This document shows, piece by piece, positions 18,211 through 27,662 of a stretch of 64,000 bases of DNA. Source of the stretch: Treponema sp. (GTDB lineage Bacteria; Spirochaetota; Spirochaetia; Treponematales; Treponemataceae); the NCBI GenBank assembly GCA_016294105.1, contig JAEDCN010000001.1, positions 124,001 through 188,000 of the forward strand, in the 5' to 3' direction. Below the pieces are notes generated by a model, which saw nothing but the letters and a program-made list of their open reading frames with translations, was not told the DNA's origin and ran no database searches. Position 1 is the first letter of the stretch. Each line of letters begins with the position of its first letter. The position numbers were made by a program, and so were the translations under genes.

Positions 18211-19323
18211 CTACTCAGTCTTTACATCTTCACAGATGTTCAACTCAGTTTCCTTATCAAAGAACTTACCCTTTTCCATGTTGGGGATAAAGTTAGCTGT
18301 ATCTCCAATGCGGAAGGTGTTGTCGGGCTCGGTGCGAGCGATAACCTGCTGGTTCTTTGTTGCCAAGTACAGGTGAGTTTCTGCTCCCAGAGGCTCGATG
18401 ATAGAAACCTTCATCTGCATATTGTTGCTGGCAGCAGCTTCCTTGGTGTACTGCATATCTTCAGGACGAATTCCGAAGAATACTTCCTTGCCAACATAAG
18501 CCTTAAGTCTTTCTGCCTGCTCAGGAGTAGGAACGACCTCGAAGGTTCCTTCGTCAGCAAGAATCTTACCGCCCTTCTCTACAATCTTAACAGACAGGAA
18601 ATTCATTGGGGGTGATCCAATGAATCCAGCAACGAATTTATTGATTGGGTGGTTGTACAGGTAGAGAGGTGAACCAATCTGCTGAACCTTACCATCCTTC
18701 ATAACAACAATCTTGTCACCCATGGTCAAGGCTTCTACCTGGTCGTGGGTTACGTAAATCATAGTGGCCTTCAGGCGGTGATGGAGATCGGAAATCTCAG
18801 CACGCATCTGAACGCGGAGCTTAGCATCCAAGTTAGACAGAGGCTCGTCGAAAAGGAATACCTTGGGGTTACGAACAATGGCACGACCAACAGCAACACG
18901 CTGGCGCTGTCCACCGGAAAGAGCCTTGGGCTTGCGATCCAACAGCTTTTCGATGTCCAAGATACGAGCAGCTTCGTTTACACGGCGCTCAATCTCAGCC
19001 TTGTCTGTCTTACGAATCTTCAGACCGAATGCCATGTTATCGTATACAGTCATGTGAGGATACAAGGCATAGTTCTGGAATACCATGGCGATGTTGCGGT
19101 CTTTTGGTGGAACGTCGTTCATCAGCTCCTGGTCGATGTACAATTCACCTTCACTGATGTCTTCCAAACCTGCAACCATGCGCAAGGTGGTGGACTTACC
19201 ACAACCAGATGGTCCAACGAAAATGACGAATTCCTGATCCTCGATGGTGATGTTGGCATTATCAACAGCACGAACATTGCCATCGTAGACCTTTCCAATT
19301 CCCTTCAGTTCTACTTTAGCCAT
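18211..19323 (-). CDS. ugpC: UgpC/MalK/MsmX-type sugar ABC transporter ATPase
   Basis: 370 residues. Walker A G-P-S-G-C-G-K-S-T-T (about 36-45), Q-loop V-F-Q-N-Y-A-L-Y-P-H-M, ABC signature L-S-G-G-Q-R-Q-R-V-A, Walker B V-F-L-F-D-E-P-L-S-N-L-D and H-loop T-H-D-Q-V-E-A. The C-terminal part from about residue 235 is the OB-type TOBE/regulatory domain of the MalK group. It energises import of sugars or glycerol-phosphate. No permease or binding-protein gene for this family is adjacent, so it is probably a shared ATPase for several transporters. It has its own strong promoter and terminator, separate from the pnr genes upstream. Confidence 0.95.
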   Translation of the reverse strand: MAKVELKGIGKVYDGNVRAVDNANITIEDQEFVIFVGPSGCGKSTTLRMVAGLEDISEGELYIDQELMNDVPPKDRNIAMVFQNYALYPHMTVYDNMAFGLKIRKTDKAEIERRVNEAARILDIEKLLDRKPKALSGGQRQRVAVGRAIVRNPKVFLFDEPLSNLDAKLRVQMRAEISDLHHRLKATMIYVTHDQVEALTMGDKIVVMKDGKVQQIGSPLYLYNHPINKFVAGFIGSPPMNFLSVKIVEKGGKILADEGTFEVVPTPEQAERLKAYVGKEVFFGIRPEDMQYTKEAAASNNMQMKVSIIEPLGAETHLYLATKNQQVIARTEPDNTFRIGDTANFIPNMEKGKFFDKETELNICEDVKTE

Positions 19324-19355
19324 TTACGGCCTCCTTAGAATTATTTTATAAAACC

Positions 19356-19384
19356 AGTATACAACACATAAAAGCTGCTGTCAA
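19356..19384 (-). promoter_or_regulatory. Near-consensus sigma70 promoter of ugpC
   Basis: Minus strand: TTGACA (19384-19379), 17-base spacer, TATACT (19361-19356). An AGGAGG ribosome site and the ATG follow. Confidence 0.8.
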
Positions 19385-19392
19385 ATAAAAAA

Positions 19393-20298
19393 TCAACTAC
19401 CAGCCTTTTCGTAGGGCTTTCCAGATGCCAAGGGAGCATAGTTCTTGCCACTGAATACCACCAAGGCCAACAGAGTGATGACGTAGGGCAAGAGGCTAAA
19501 GAATTCCGATGGCAACAAGTTCTTCAGGAAGGGAATGTTTACCACGTAGATAGAAAAGGCTACCGCTGCACCAAATAAGAGAGAGGATGCAGTAATTCCC
19601 AAGGGTCGCCAGCGGCCAAAGGAAACAGCTGCAAGGGCAATGTATCCAGCACCGTTAATGGTATTGGAGGTAAATTGAATTGTCTGAGTAAATACAAGAC
19701 ATCCACCGGCCAAACCAGCCAAAAAGCCTGAAGCCAGAACAGCAATATAGCGTAATCCCTTTACGTTGATTCCAACAGAAGCGGCAGCACCAGGATTTTC
19801 ACCACAGGCACGGAGCCGAAGACCAAAGGGTAAGCGATACAACAGGAACCAGGTTACCAAAATCACCGCTAGGGCAATAAGGGCCGTGGGATAAATACCA
19901 AAGAGACCAGGCATCATTCCGTTCTGGAAGGGAGCGGATCTATCCATGGAAAAAAGGATTTGGGCGGCAAAGATTGTTACACCGTTGGCCAAAAGATTAA
20001 TTCCAGTACCAGACACCGTTTGGTCTGCATTCAGGGAAATAGCTGCAAAGGCATGGATTGCAGAAAAAAGTGTTCCCAAAACAGCACCTGCAAGCAGCCC
20101 TATCCAGATGGAGCCAGGAACTGTAGCCTCTAGTAACACATGAACGGAGGCAGCGGTAAAGGCACCAATTACCATCAATCCCTCCAAAGCAATGTTTACT
20201 ACACCTGAGCGTTCACAAATCATTCCACCAGCGGCGGTAATCAAAATGGGGGAAACAATCATCAATACAGATGGAATCATGCCAAGAATACTACTCAT
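19393..20298 (-). CDS. pnrE: Nucleoside ABC transporter permease (PnrE-type)
   Basis: 301 residues from the ATG at 20298, which has AGGAGG six bases before it; a GTG two codons upstream touches that site and is unlikely. About eight to ten helices; the E-R-S-G-V-V-N-I-A-L-E-G block near residue 30 and G-E-N-P-G-A-A-A-S-V-G-I near residue 165 are the signature of the BPD_transp_2 (RbsC/LivH/Nup) permeases. With the partner permease it forms the membrane channel of the PnrA purine nucleoside importer. Overlaps the partner gene by eight bases. Confidence 0.9.
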   Translation of the reverse strand: MSSILGMIPSVLMIVSPILITAAGGMICERSGVVNIALEGLMVIGAFTAASVHVLLEATVPGSIWIGLLAGAVLGTLFSAIHAFAAISLNADQTVSGTGINLLANGVTIFAAQILFSMDRSAPFQNGMMPGLFGIYPTALIALAVILVTWFLLYRLPFGLRLRACGENPGAAASVGINVKGLRYIAVLASGFLAGLAGGCLVFTQTIQFTSNTINGAGYIALAAVSFGRWRPLGITASSLLFGAAVAFSIYVVNIPFLKNLLPSEFFSLLPYVITLLALVVFSGKNYAPLASGKPYEKAGS

Positions 20299-21439
20299 TT
20301 TCACCCTCCTTTTCTGTCATCTGGTTTGACAAGCGAGCCTTTTCCTGCAGCTTTTTTTGTCTCCACAGTAGGAAGAGCCTGATTCCCGTTCTGATGGCGA
20401 TGAAGACTACAATCAAGCCTTGGATGATAAAGGTAATTTCCTTGGGAATCTGCTTGGACTGCATCAAAGGCTGGGCTGCAGCCAACAGACCGAACAAGAG
20501 ACCCGCCAACATGGTTCCCACTGCTGTATTGTTACCTACCAAGGCAACAGCAATTCCTGTAAAGCCGTAGTTGTCCATGCCAGACAAAACTCGTCCGTAG
20601 CGGAAGGATCCTAGGGCAACAACACCGCCACCAAGACCAGCAAAGGCACCTGCCACCGCCATGGAAATCACTACACTGGTAACCACAGGAATACCTCCGT
20701 AGCGGGCGGCATCCTTATTAAAGCCTGTGGCCCGTAAACCAAAGCCAAGGTTGGTTTTTTCCATCAGGAACCAGTACAGGATTACCGAAGCGATTACTAA
20801 GAAAAGTCCCAAGTTTAAGGTGGAGCCGTTGGTGAGGCGTGACAAGAAATCTGCCCGCAAGGAAGCTGTTTCTGGGAAATTTACTGTTTTATAAGTATTA
20901 GTTCCAGGAATAGCCATAATAATGATGCGAGATAGATAGAGGGCTACATAGTTCAGCATAATAGTGGCAACGACCTCTGAAACCTCGTAGCGAGCCTTCA
21001 AAAATCCTACGATACCGCCCCAGATAGCTCCCAGCAGCATGGCTCCCACTATGGCCAAAACCCAGTGCAACACAGGAATTTGTGGCCCCAACAAGGCGAT
21101 TACCTGAGCCATGGTAAGACCCATAATATATTGTCCTTCACCACCGATGTTGAACAAGCCTGTACGAGCAGCAAAAGCCATGGCCAAACCACAGAAAATA
21201 TAGGGAACAGAAAGGTTTAGCCATTCTCCTACATAACGAATATTCCAAACACCACGATCAATATTGTATCCAGTAAGGGACTGGAGGATGGCCTTGTACA
21301 TGTTCAAGGGATTTCTTCCCACCAGTGCCACCAGAATCGTTCCGCAGAGAAAGCCTAGCAAAACAACAAGGACAGAAACAGCTCCATCTGAACGAAGCAA
21401 GAGATTTGTCAACTTGCCCTGTTTTACCTGTGATTTCAT
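20291..21439 (-). CDS. pnrD: Nucleoside ABC transporter permease (PnrD-type)
   Basis: 382 residues, about ten helices. F-N-I-G-G-E-G-Q-Y near residue 95 and the Y-G-G-I-P-V block are typical of the larger of the two permeases in PnrA/NupP importers (BPD_transp_2 family). Its ATG overlaps the ATPase stop as ATGA. The C-terminal ~25 residues are charged and cytoplasmic. It pairs with PnrE and is energised by PnrC. Confidence 0.9.
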   Translation of the reverse strand: MKSQVKQGKLTNLLLRSDGAVSVLVVLLGFLCGTILVALVGRNPLNMYKAILQSLTGYNIDRGVWNIRYVGEWLNLSVPYIFCGLAMAFAARTGLFNIGGEGQYIMGLTMAQVIALLGPQIPVLHWVLAIVGAMLLGAIWGGIVGFLKARYEVSEVVATIMLNYVALYLSRIIIMAIPGTNTYKTVNFPETASLRADFLSRLTNGSTLNLGLFLVIASVILYWFLMEKTNLGFGLRATGFNKDAARYGGIPVVTSVVISMAVAGAFAGLGGGVVALGSFRYGRVLSGMDNYGFTGIAVALVGNNTAVGTMLAGLLFGLLAAAQPLMQSKQIPKEITFIIQGLIVVFIAIRTGIRLFLLWRQKKLQEKARLSNQMTEKEGENE

Positions 21440-22965
21440 ACAGTAACCTCCTTTTTTGATCCAGCCATCATTACACCGATTTCCCGTTCCGTTACCTCAC
21501 CTTCATTGAACACACCTACGATAGTTCCTTTAGAAATAGTGGCAATGCGGTCACACAAGTTCATGATTTCGTCCAGCTCAAAGGAAATGAGCAATATTGC
21601 CCTGCCCTTGTCCCGCTCCGCCACAATACGCTTTCGGATGTATTCAATAGCACCTACGTCCAAGCCTCTAGTAGGCTGGGCAATAACCAACAGCTGAGGA
21701 GAAAGCTCGATTTCTCTTGCGATAATTACCTTTTGCTGGTTTCCACCAGACATACTACCAGCCTTTGTGGCAGGGCCTTCTCCGGCACGAATGTCAAAGT
21801 CCTTAATCAAGGTGGCAGCAGTGGCATTCATCTGCTGACTATCCAAAAGGCAGCCGTGCTTTGTAAAGGGAGCCTTGTAGTAGTTTTTCAGGGCGATATT
21901 TTCTGCTACAGAGAATTCGGATACAAGACCATGCTTTCGTCTGTCTTCAGGGATGTGACCAATTCCAGCCTCTACCCGCTGACGAATGGAATAATTTGAA
22001 ATATCCTTTCCCTGCAACAAGATTTTTCCTTCTGCCAAGGGACTCATACCAGTAATGGCAAAAATCAGTTCAGACTGGCCGTTTCCGTCAACACCAGCAA
22101 TACCCACAATTTCTCCAGAACGAACATCAAGAGATAAATCCTTTACGGCAAGCTGTCCACGAGAATTTTTAACGGAAATGTTCTGTATGGAAAGAATGGT
22201 TTCACCTGGCTTACAGGGCTCCTTGTCGATTTCAAACTTTACGGCACGACCCACCATCATTTCTGCTAGCTGCTGCTCACTTACATCAGCAACCTGAACG
22301 GTACCAACATATTTTCCTCGACGGAGAACGGTACAACGTTCAGCAACAGCCTTAATCTCCTTTAGCTTGTGGGTAATCAGGATAATGGTTTTTCCTTCGG
22401 CCTTCAGTCGGCGGATAATGTCCATCAACTCATCAATTTCTTGTGGGGTGAGAACGGCGGTGGGCTCATCAAAAATGATAATATCAGCATCACGATACAA
22501 TGTTTTTAAAATCTCCACCCGCTGCTGCATTCCAACGGTAATATCCTCAATCTTGTCTTTGGGATTTACCATCAATCCATATTTTTCAGACAATTCCTGT
22601 ACCCGCTTCTCTGCAGTGGCTAAATCTAAGAGCTTGTGCTTCGTGGGCTCAATACCAAGAACGATGTTTTCTGCAACAGTATAATTATGCACCAACTTAA
22701 AATGCTGGTGAACCATTCCAATTCCTAAGGCAGTGGCAGCATTAGGGTCCTTGATTTTAACTTCCTTACCCCGAATCTTAATGATTCCAGCATCAGGGTC
22801 ATAGGAACCAAAGAGAATGGACATAAGGGTTGATTTTCCCGCTCCATTCTCACCTAAAAGTGCCAGAACCTCATTTTCCTTTACTGACAAAGTAACATTG
22901 TCATTGGCCACAACACCAGGGAAGGTCTTGGTTATCCCCAGCATTTCTATTGCATAATTATCCAC
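21436..22965 (-). CDS. pnrC: Nucleoside ABC transporter double ATPase (PnrC-type)
   Basis: 509 residues with two ABC domains in one chain, as in RbsA and NupO. First domain: Walker A L-G-E-N-G-A-G-K-S-T-L near residue 38 and Walker B I-I-F-D-E-P-T-A-V-L near residue 165; its signature loop reads V-G-M-Q-Q-R-V-E. Second domain: degenerate Walker A G-V-D-G-N-G-Q-S-E and signature M-S-G-G-N-Q-Q-K, as usual for this group. The start is a GTG at 22965 preceded by AGGAGG. An internal terminator separates it from pnrA. Confidence 0.94.
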   Translation of the reverse strand: MDNYAIEMLGITKTFPGVVANDNVTLSVKENEVLALLGENGAGKSTLMSILFGSYDPDAGIIKIRGKEVKIKDPNAATALGIGMVHQHFKLVHNYTVAENIVLGIEPTKHKLLDLATAEKRVQELSEKYGLMVNPKDKIEDITVGMQQRVEILKTLYRDADIIIFDEPTAVLTPQEIDELMDIIRRLKAEGKTIILITHKLKEIKAVAERCTVLRRGKYVGTVQVADVSEQQLAEMMVGRAVKFEIDKEPCKPGETILSIQNISVKNSRGQLAVKDLSLDVRSGEIVGIAGVDGNGQSELIFAITGMSPLAEGKILLQGKDISNYSIRQRVEAGIGHIPEDRRKHGLVSEFSVAENIALKNYYKAPFTKHGCLLDSQQMNATAATLIKDFDIRAGEGPATKAGSMSGGNQQKVIIAREIELSPQLLVIAQPTRGLDVGAIEYIRKRIVAERDKGRAILLISFELDEIMNLCDRIATISKGTIVGVFNEGEVTEREIGVMMAGSKKEVTV

Positions 22966-22986
22966 ACCGTTCCTCCTGAAATCTTT

Positions 22987-23043
22987 AAAAAAAGGCTGTT
23001 CAAGATGAAATACACGTTAGAATGTACTTCATATGAACAGCCT
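22987..23043 (-). terminator. Intra-operon terminator/attenuator between pnrA and pnrC
   Basis: AGGCTGTTCA (22993-23002) and TGAACAGCCT (23034-23043) form a perfect 10-bp stem, extended by an inner imperfect pairing, and on the minus strand the stem is followed by seven T. It comes after the pnrA stop and 22 bases before the pnrC start, so it probably lowers expression of the membrane components relative to the binding protein. Confidence 0.8.
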
Positions 23044-23065
23044 CCTTTCAATTTACAAGATAAGA

Positions 23066-24178
23066 TTAGTTATCCATAGCGCCGAGACCAGCAGGTGCAA
23101 TTCCTGCAGCCAAGGCTTCCTTGTAGGTTCCAATAACCTTAATCTTTCCACTGATAATGTCAGCCTTCAAAGCCTCCAGTTTCTCTACAACAGCAGCAGA
23201 AAGTTCTGGGTTAGCAGCAGAGTAACCAACACCATCAGCAGCCATATCCAAAAGAACGACACCACTGTTAAAGGTATTCTTGGCAACTGCATCAAGAGCA
23301 TACTTAGTGGAAGACTCTACACGCTTGAGCATGGAGGTCAATACGGCAGACTTATCACCAGAATAAATTCCGTCAGCATACTGGTCAGAGTCTACACCAA
23401 TGGCCCATACGTTCTTTCCCTGCTGGCGATATTCCTTAGCCTGAGCAATGGTTCCACTTCCAGTTCCACCTGCTGCAGAATATACAGCATAAACACCAGA
23501 ATCAAACCAGTTCTTAGCCTGGGTCTTTGCCAACTCAGGCTTTCCCCAGTCATTAGCATAAAAGTCAACAATCTGAGCATCGGGGAAGATGGACTTGATT
23601 CCCTGAATGTAACCAATCTCAAACTTTGTAATGGTAGCACCAGGAACTCCACCGATAAATCCGAACTTAGGATTTGCAATTCCATCTTCTTTAGCCTGAA
23701 GTGCTACAGCTACACCAACAAGATATGAACCCTGCTCCTCGCTGAACATAAACTGCATTACATTAGGCTGATTAACATAATCAACGTCTACAATCATGTA
23801 CTTCTGGTCAGGATACAACTGAGCTACCTCGTTCAAAGCATCAGCAAAGGTAAAACCAGTAGTAACAATCAAGTCATAACCTTCATCAGAAACCTGCTTT
23901 AATGTAGGAATATACATATCCTGAGTCTGGCAGGTTACTACATCGTACAAGGTACCTCTGTTGGACTGATTCTCCCAAGTATCACCATAATACTCAAGAA
24001 TTCCTCTCCATGCAGCGGCATTGAAGGACTTGTCATCAATACCAGTTGCGTCAGTAATCAGGCGAATGGTAGGACGACCATCTTTGGTGGTAGCAGCAGC
24101 CTTATCCTTGCTTCCACCAGCGAAAACAACACCTACGGCCAAAAGCAGCACCATAGCAATCAGTACAATCTTTTTCAC
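23066..24178 (-). CDS. pnrA: Periplasmic purine nucleoside-binding protein (PnrA/BMP family)
   Basis: 370 residues. Signal peptide of about 20 residues ending V-V-F-A-G-G-S-K-D; no lipobox cysteine, unlike the lipoprotein PnrA/TmpC of T. pallidum, so it should be soluble in the periplasm. The body is a BMP-family binding protein: I-D-D-K-S-F-N-A-A-A-W near residue 55 (family D-x-S-F-N), F-I-G-G-V-P-G-A near residue 180, Y-S-A-A-G-G-T-G-S-G near residue 235 and G-V-D-S-D-Q near residue 262. It presents purine nucleosides to the PnrC/D/E importer. The start is a GTG at 24178 with GGAGG upstream. Confidence 0.94.
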   Translation of the reverse strand: MKKIVLIAMVLLLAVGVVFAGGSKDKAAATTKDGRPTIRLITDATGIDDKSFNAAAWRGILEYYGDTWENQSNRGTLYDVVTCQTQDMYIPTLKQVSDEGYDLIVTTGFTFADALNEVAQLYPDQKYMIVDVDYVNQPNVMQFMFSEEQGSYLVGVAVALQAKEDGIANPKFGFIGGVPGATITKFEIGYIQGIKSIFPDAQIVDFYANDWGKPELAKTQAKNWFDSGVYAVYSAAGGTGSGTIAQAKEYRQQGKNVWAIGVDSDQYADGIYSGDKSAVLTSMLKRVESSTKYALDAVAKNTFNSGVVLLDMAADGVGYSAANPELSAAVVEKLEALKADIISGKIKVIGTYKEALAAGIAPAGLGAMDN

Positions 24179-24289
24179 GTGTTCCTCCGAAAAAAATAAA
24201 AATACTATATTAACATATTATGACGTATTGGAAAAAAAAACAAGCGGGAGAAAAAATTAAAAGAGAGATAAAAGAGATTTTTGGAAAAA

Positions 24290-25093
24290 TTATTGAGCAA
24301 TACCCTTTTTGCGGTCAAGCTCCATCTTTTCCTTGAGTACCCGTCCCTTCTTCTTCAATTCCTCGGCCTCATCCTTTTCATCAAAAATGATACAGAATCG
24401 TCGTTGGGCAGCAATGTACAGAAGGGCCTTCTGCATATCATCTATACGATGGGTAGAAAACTCGTAGCGCTGGTGATACTGGTCGGCAGACTGGGCAATA
24501 AGCTTGCGTACTAACTGGATGTAATACATGGTTACATCGTAATTTTGGGAGCTGGGATCAAAGAATACACGGGATGCCTCCTTGATTTCCAACATATTCT
24601 TTGCAACAACGGCAAAACGTCCGTTTAACTCCACAAAAGCCCATTTCCACTTGGTGTTTTCACCGTAGGAGTCAATAAGCATTCTAATGGCAAGACCAAG
24701 CTTACGTACAATGAAGAATCTTTTTTCAATGGTGATGTTCTGAATTGAGGCAACGGCTTCCTCATAATCAGCATAGGGAGCATCAATAATGTTGGTGACG
24801 ATTTCCTCAAGATAAATGACTGCCTTGTACAGGGTTTTTCGGCTTTCGTTCAGGGCATCCATGTTCTTTACAGCCAACAATTCCTCAGACAAGCTGTTGA
24901 TGGTGAGATAAATTGTTGCAATGTAAATCATATTTTCTGCCAATACAACACGACGGTAGCCTGCATCAGCTGAATCAGGAGTAATTGTAGAAAGAATTTC
25001 CTTTTCCTTCTTCAGGATTTTTTCAATCTCCTGTTTGTATGGTTCACTCTTTACATTGAACTCATCACGAGCTCCTGCCTCAATTTTTGCCAT
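24290..25093 (-). CDS. Conserved-looking helical protein of unknown function
   Basis: 267 residues, soluble, no signal peptide, predicted almost wholly helical with a very basic C-terminus (about residues 240-265, Lys/Glu-rich, coiled-coil-like). I do not recognise the family. The ATG follows directly after the recN stop (TAAATG), so it is translated with recN and nadK. Confidence 0.7.
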   Translation of the reverse strand: MAKIEAGARDEFNVKSEPYKQEIEKILKKEKEILSTITPDSADAGYRRVVLAENMIYIATIYLTINSLSEELLAVKNMDALNESRKTLYKAVIYLEEIVTNIIDAPYADYEEAVASIQNITIEKRFFIVRKLGLAIRMLIDSYGENTKWKWAFVELNGRFAVVAKNMLEIKEASRVFFDPSSQNYDVTMYYIQLVRKLIAQSADQYHQRYEFSTHRIDDMQKALLYIAAQRRFCIIFDEKDEAEELKKKGRVLKEKMELDRKKGIAQ

Positions 25094-26815
25094 TTACTTT
25101 GTTCTCCCGTATAACAATGAGCGAGCGTAGTCAAGGGCATCTGCACCAGCACTGTCTCCCGACAGCATTCGAGCAATTTCCTCAACCCGATCTTCACCAT
25201 CAATAACCCTAACCTGCGTTACCGTTGAGGTTGAGTTACTACTTTTCGCTATCTTTATCTGATTATCGGCACAAACCGCAATGCTGGCCACATGGGTAAT
25301 ACAGAAAATCTGACATTTTTCCGCCAGTTTTTTCAGATGAGCTCCTACAGCCACGGAAATTTCTCCACCGATACCTGTATCGATTTCATCAAAAACCAAG
25401 GTATCCACCGTATCTGTTTCTGCCAAAATTGTTTTGAGAGCCAACATTACACGGGAAATTTCACCACCAGATGCAATCTTTGCCAAGGGCTTGGCAGGAG
25501 AACCAGTATTGGCACTGATGAGGAATTCGATGTCGTCCATACCGTAGGGACCGCAACGCTGCATAACACCGCCAGCAGACTCAGGCTTTTCCTGCAGGGA
25601 CACCACAAATTTTGCACCGCGCATTCCAAGGTGGGACAAAACAGCCTCCACTTCCTGGGACATGGATGCAGTGGCAGCCTGACGTTTTTCCGACAAAGCC
25701 TTTGCTGCAGTGTACACTTCTCGCTCCAATTTAGAAACAGTTTCCTCCAATGCAGCCTTGTTTTCTTGGCTATTGGAAAGATTTTCCAGTTCCAAGCGGG
25801 CATCCTCAGCATAGTCCATCACTTCCTTAATGGGAGACTGGACTGAGGCGGCATATTTTTTCTTCAGCTTGAACAACAGGGCTGAACGTTCCTGCACCTC
25901 TTCCAAGCGGCCAGGCTCAAAGGTAAGACCCTGTAGATAATTCTTGAGTTCGTCTGCCACGTCGGAAATTTCGTAGAAGGCACTTTCTATTCTATTGGAA
26001 ATTGAAGACAAGCCACTGTCGGCTGTAGCAGCCTGAGAAATTGATCCCTGGGCTTTTTTTAAAGCAGAAATAACAGAAACTCCAGCAGAATCGTCGTGGC
26101 CACCAGAAACAATAGTAGAAGCCTTATCTAAGGCTGCGTAAATCTCCTCGAATTGAGATAGCCGCCGTTCCTCTGCCGCCAAATCCTCATCCTCGCCTTC
26201 TTTCAAGCGGGCTGCATCAATTTCTTCCAGTGCAAAGGAAAGCAGCTCAATGCGACGATCTCGGTCTGCCTCGGAAAGATTTATTTCATCCAACTGACGG
26301 CGGCTTTCCACCAGCTGGGAATACAATGCGGTAAAAGCCTCGGTCTGGGCGGTAAGTCCAGCGTAAGAATCAAGGAAACGGCGGTGATGGCTCACCTTAA
26401 GCAGGGACTGGTGCTCATGCTGACCATGAATATCTACCAAAAAGGATGAAAAGGTAGCTAAATCTGAGCGGGTTACTGGCTGCCCTTGAATCCATGCTCC
26501 GCTTCGGCCAGAATCCTTTACATAGCGCTGTAGCAAAACCCTTCCGTCCTCAGGCTCTATTCCGTGTTCCTCTAACCACAACAGGGCTTCCTTGTGGCGC
26601 TCAGTGAGAAAAAAGGTTCCTGACACACGGGCTTCCTGGGAACCAGTACGCACCACCTCTGTTCCACCTTTTCCACCAAGGAGGAAGGACAGGGCACCGA
26701 TAAGGATGGACTTTCCAGCTCCTGTTTCACCGCTTAAAACAGTAAGACCTTCCTCAAAATCAAGGGAAAGGGAATCGATAAGGGCAAAATCAGAAATTTG
26801 TATGCTTTCAAGCAT
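25094..26815 (-). CDS. recN: DNA repair ATPase RecN
   Basis: 573 residues. SMC-like layout: N-terminal Walker A G-E-T-G-A-G-K-S-I-L (about 30-39), long coiled-coil arms (about 155-365), and C-terminal I-A-S-G-G-E-I-S-R-V-M-L-A signature with Walker B T-L-V-F-D-E-I-D-T-G-I-G-G. Acts in early double-strand break repair on chromosome ends. The start overlaps the nadK stop by a few bases (A-A-T-G-C-T-T-G-A), a nadK-recN coupling also common in other bacteria. Confidence 0.96.
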   Translation of the reverse strand: MLESIQISDFALIDSLSLDFEEGLTVLSGETGAGKSILIGALSFLLGGKGGTEVVRTGSQEARVSGTFFLTERHKEALLWLEEHGIEPEDGRVLLQRYVKDSGRSGAWIQGQPVTRSDLATFSSFLVDIHGQHEHQSLLKVSHHRRFLDSYAGLTAQTEAFTALYSQLVESRRQLDEINLSEADRDRRIELLSFALEEIDAARLKEGEDEDLAAEERRLSQFEEIYAALDKASTIVSGGHDDSAGVSVISALKKAQGSISQAATADSGLSSISNRIESAFYEISDVADELKNYLQGLTFEPGRLEEVQERSALLFKLKKKYAASVQSPIKEVMDYAEDARLELENLSNSQENKAALEETVSKLEREVYTAAKALSEKRQAATASMSQEVEAVLSHLGMRGAKFVVSLQEKPESAGGVMQRCGPYGMDDIEFLISANTGSPAKPLAKIASGGEISRVMLALKTILAETDTVDTLVFDEIDTGIGGEISVAVGAHLKKLAEKCQIFCITHVASIAVCADNQIKIAKSSNSTSTVTQVRVIDGEDRVEEIARMLSGDSAGADALDYARSLLYGRTK

Positions 26816-27650
26816 TGTTTCCTCCTGACCAGTGAAGTTTTGAACGAAGGGCGCTGTAAAAATGCTGGGAAGTACAGCCCGCCAACAAAACCTTGTTCTT
26901 GGCTAGATGAAATTCTATTACATCACAAACTTGCAAGTCAACGGAAATTTGTCCATCTGCCGTCAATACCACCGATTGGGCACGAGAGGGCTGTACCACG
27001 GCCTTAAGTTTTCCTTGGGGAGGCAACACCAAAGGACGATTGGACAGGGAAAAAGGACTAACAGGAATCAGCAGCATGGCTGGAAGCGCAGGATCAATGA
27101 TGGGCCCACCAGCTGCAGCAGAATAGGCAGTGGAACCAGTGGAGGTGGACACAATTATTCCGTCGGCATTGAATTTACCAAAGGGATTGTCGCAAAATGA
27201 TAGCTCCAAGGTTATAAGGCGGGCTGATTCCTTGGGAGAAATAACCATGTCGTTGAGACCAGTTAACGAGCGCACCAGCTTGTCTTCACGGTACAGGTCT
27301 GCCTGAACAAGACTTCGGGAACTACAAGGAGTCTTTCCTTCTAGGAAGGAATCCAGCTGTTTTGCCCATTCTCTTTTTTGGATGCTGGCAATAAATCCGA
27401 AATGACCAAAATTAATGGGGAAAATGGGAATACCCAAAGGGGCACAGCCTCTGGCGGCAAATAGAACCGTTCCGTCACCACCTATGGTGATACAAAAATC
27501 ATGTCCTGTAAAGGAGCAGCCATGATTTGCGTCGGAAAATAAAAAGGTAGTACAGCGGATAGTTCGAGTCTCAAGATATTGCTTGACAATCTCCGCATAA
27601 TCCATGCACTCGTTTTTGTAGGCATTAACGATAATCAAGCAGTTTCTCAT
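26808..27650 (-). CDS. nadK: NAD kinase
   Basis: 280 residues. Phosphorylates NAD to NADP. The G-G-D-G-T-V-L motif is present near residue 57, and N-A-D-G-I-I-V-S-T-S-T-G-S-T-A-Y near residue 160 is the second family block; the L-P-P-Q-G-K-L segment lies in the C-terminal beta domain. Thirteen bases after the DegT-like stop, overlapping recN downstream. Confidence 0.95.
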   Translation of the reverse strand: MRNCLIIVNAYKNECMDYAEIVKQYLETRTIRCTTFLFSDANHGCSFTGHDFCITIGGDGTVLFAARGCAPLGIPIFPINFGHFGFIASIQKREWAKQLDSFLEGKTPCSSRSLVQADLYREDKLVRSLTGLNDMVISPKESARLITLELSFCDNPFGKFNADGIIVSTSTGSTAYSAAAGGPIIDPALPAMLLIPVSPFSLSNRPLVLPPQGKLKAVVQPSRAQSVVLTADGQISVDLQVCDVIEFHLAKNKVLLAGCTSQHFYSALRSKLHWSGGNNA

Positions 27651-27662
27651 ACACCCTCCCGT

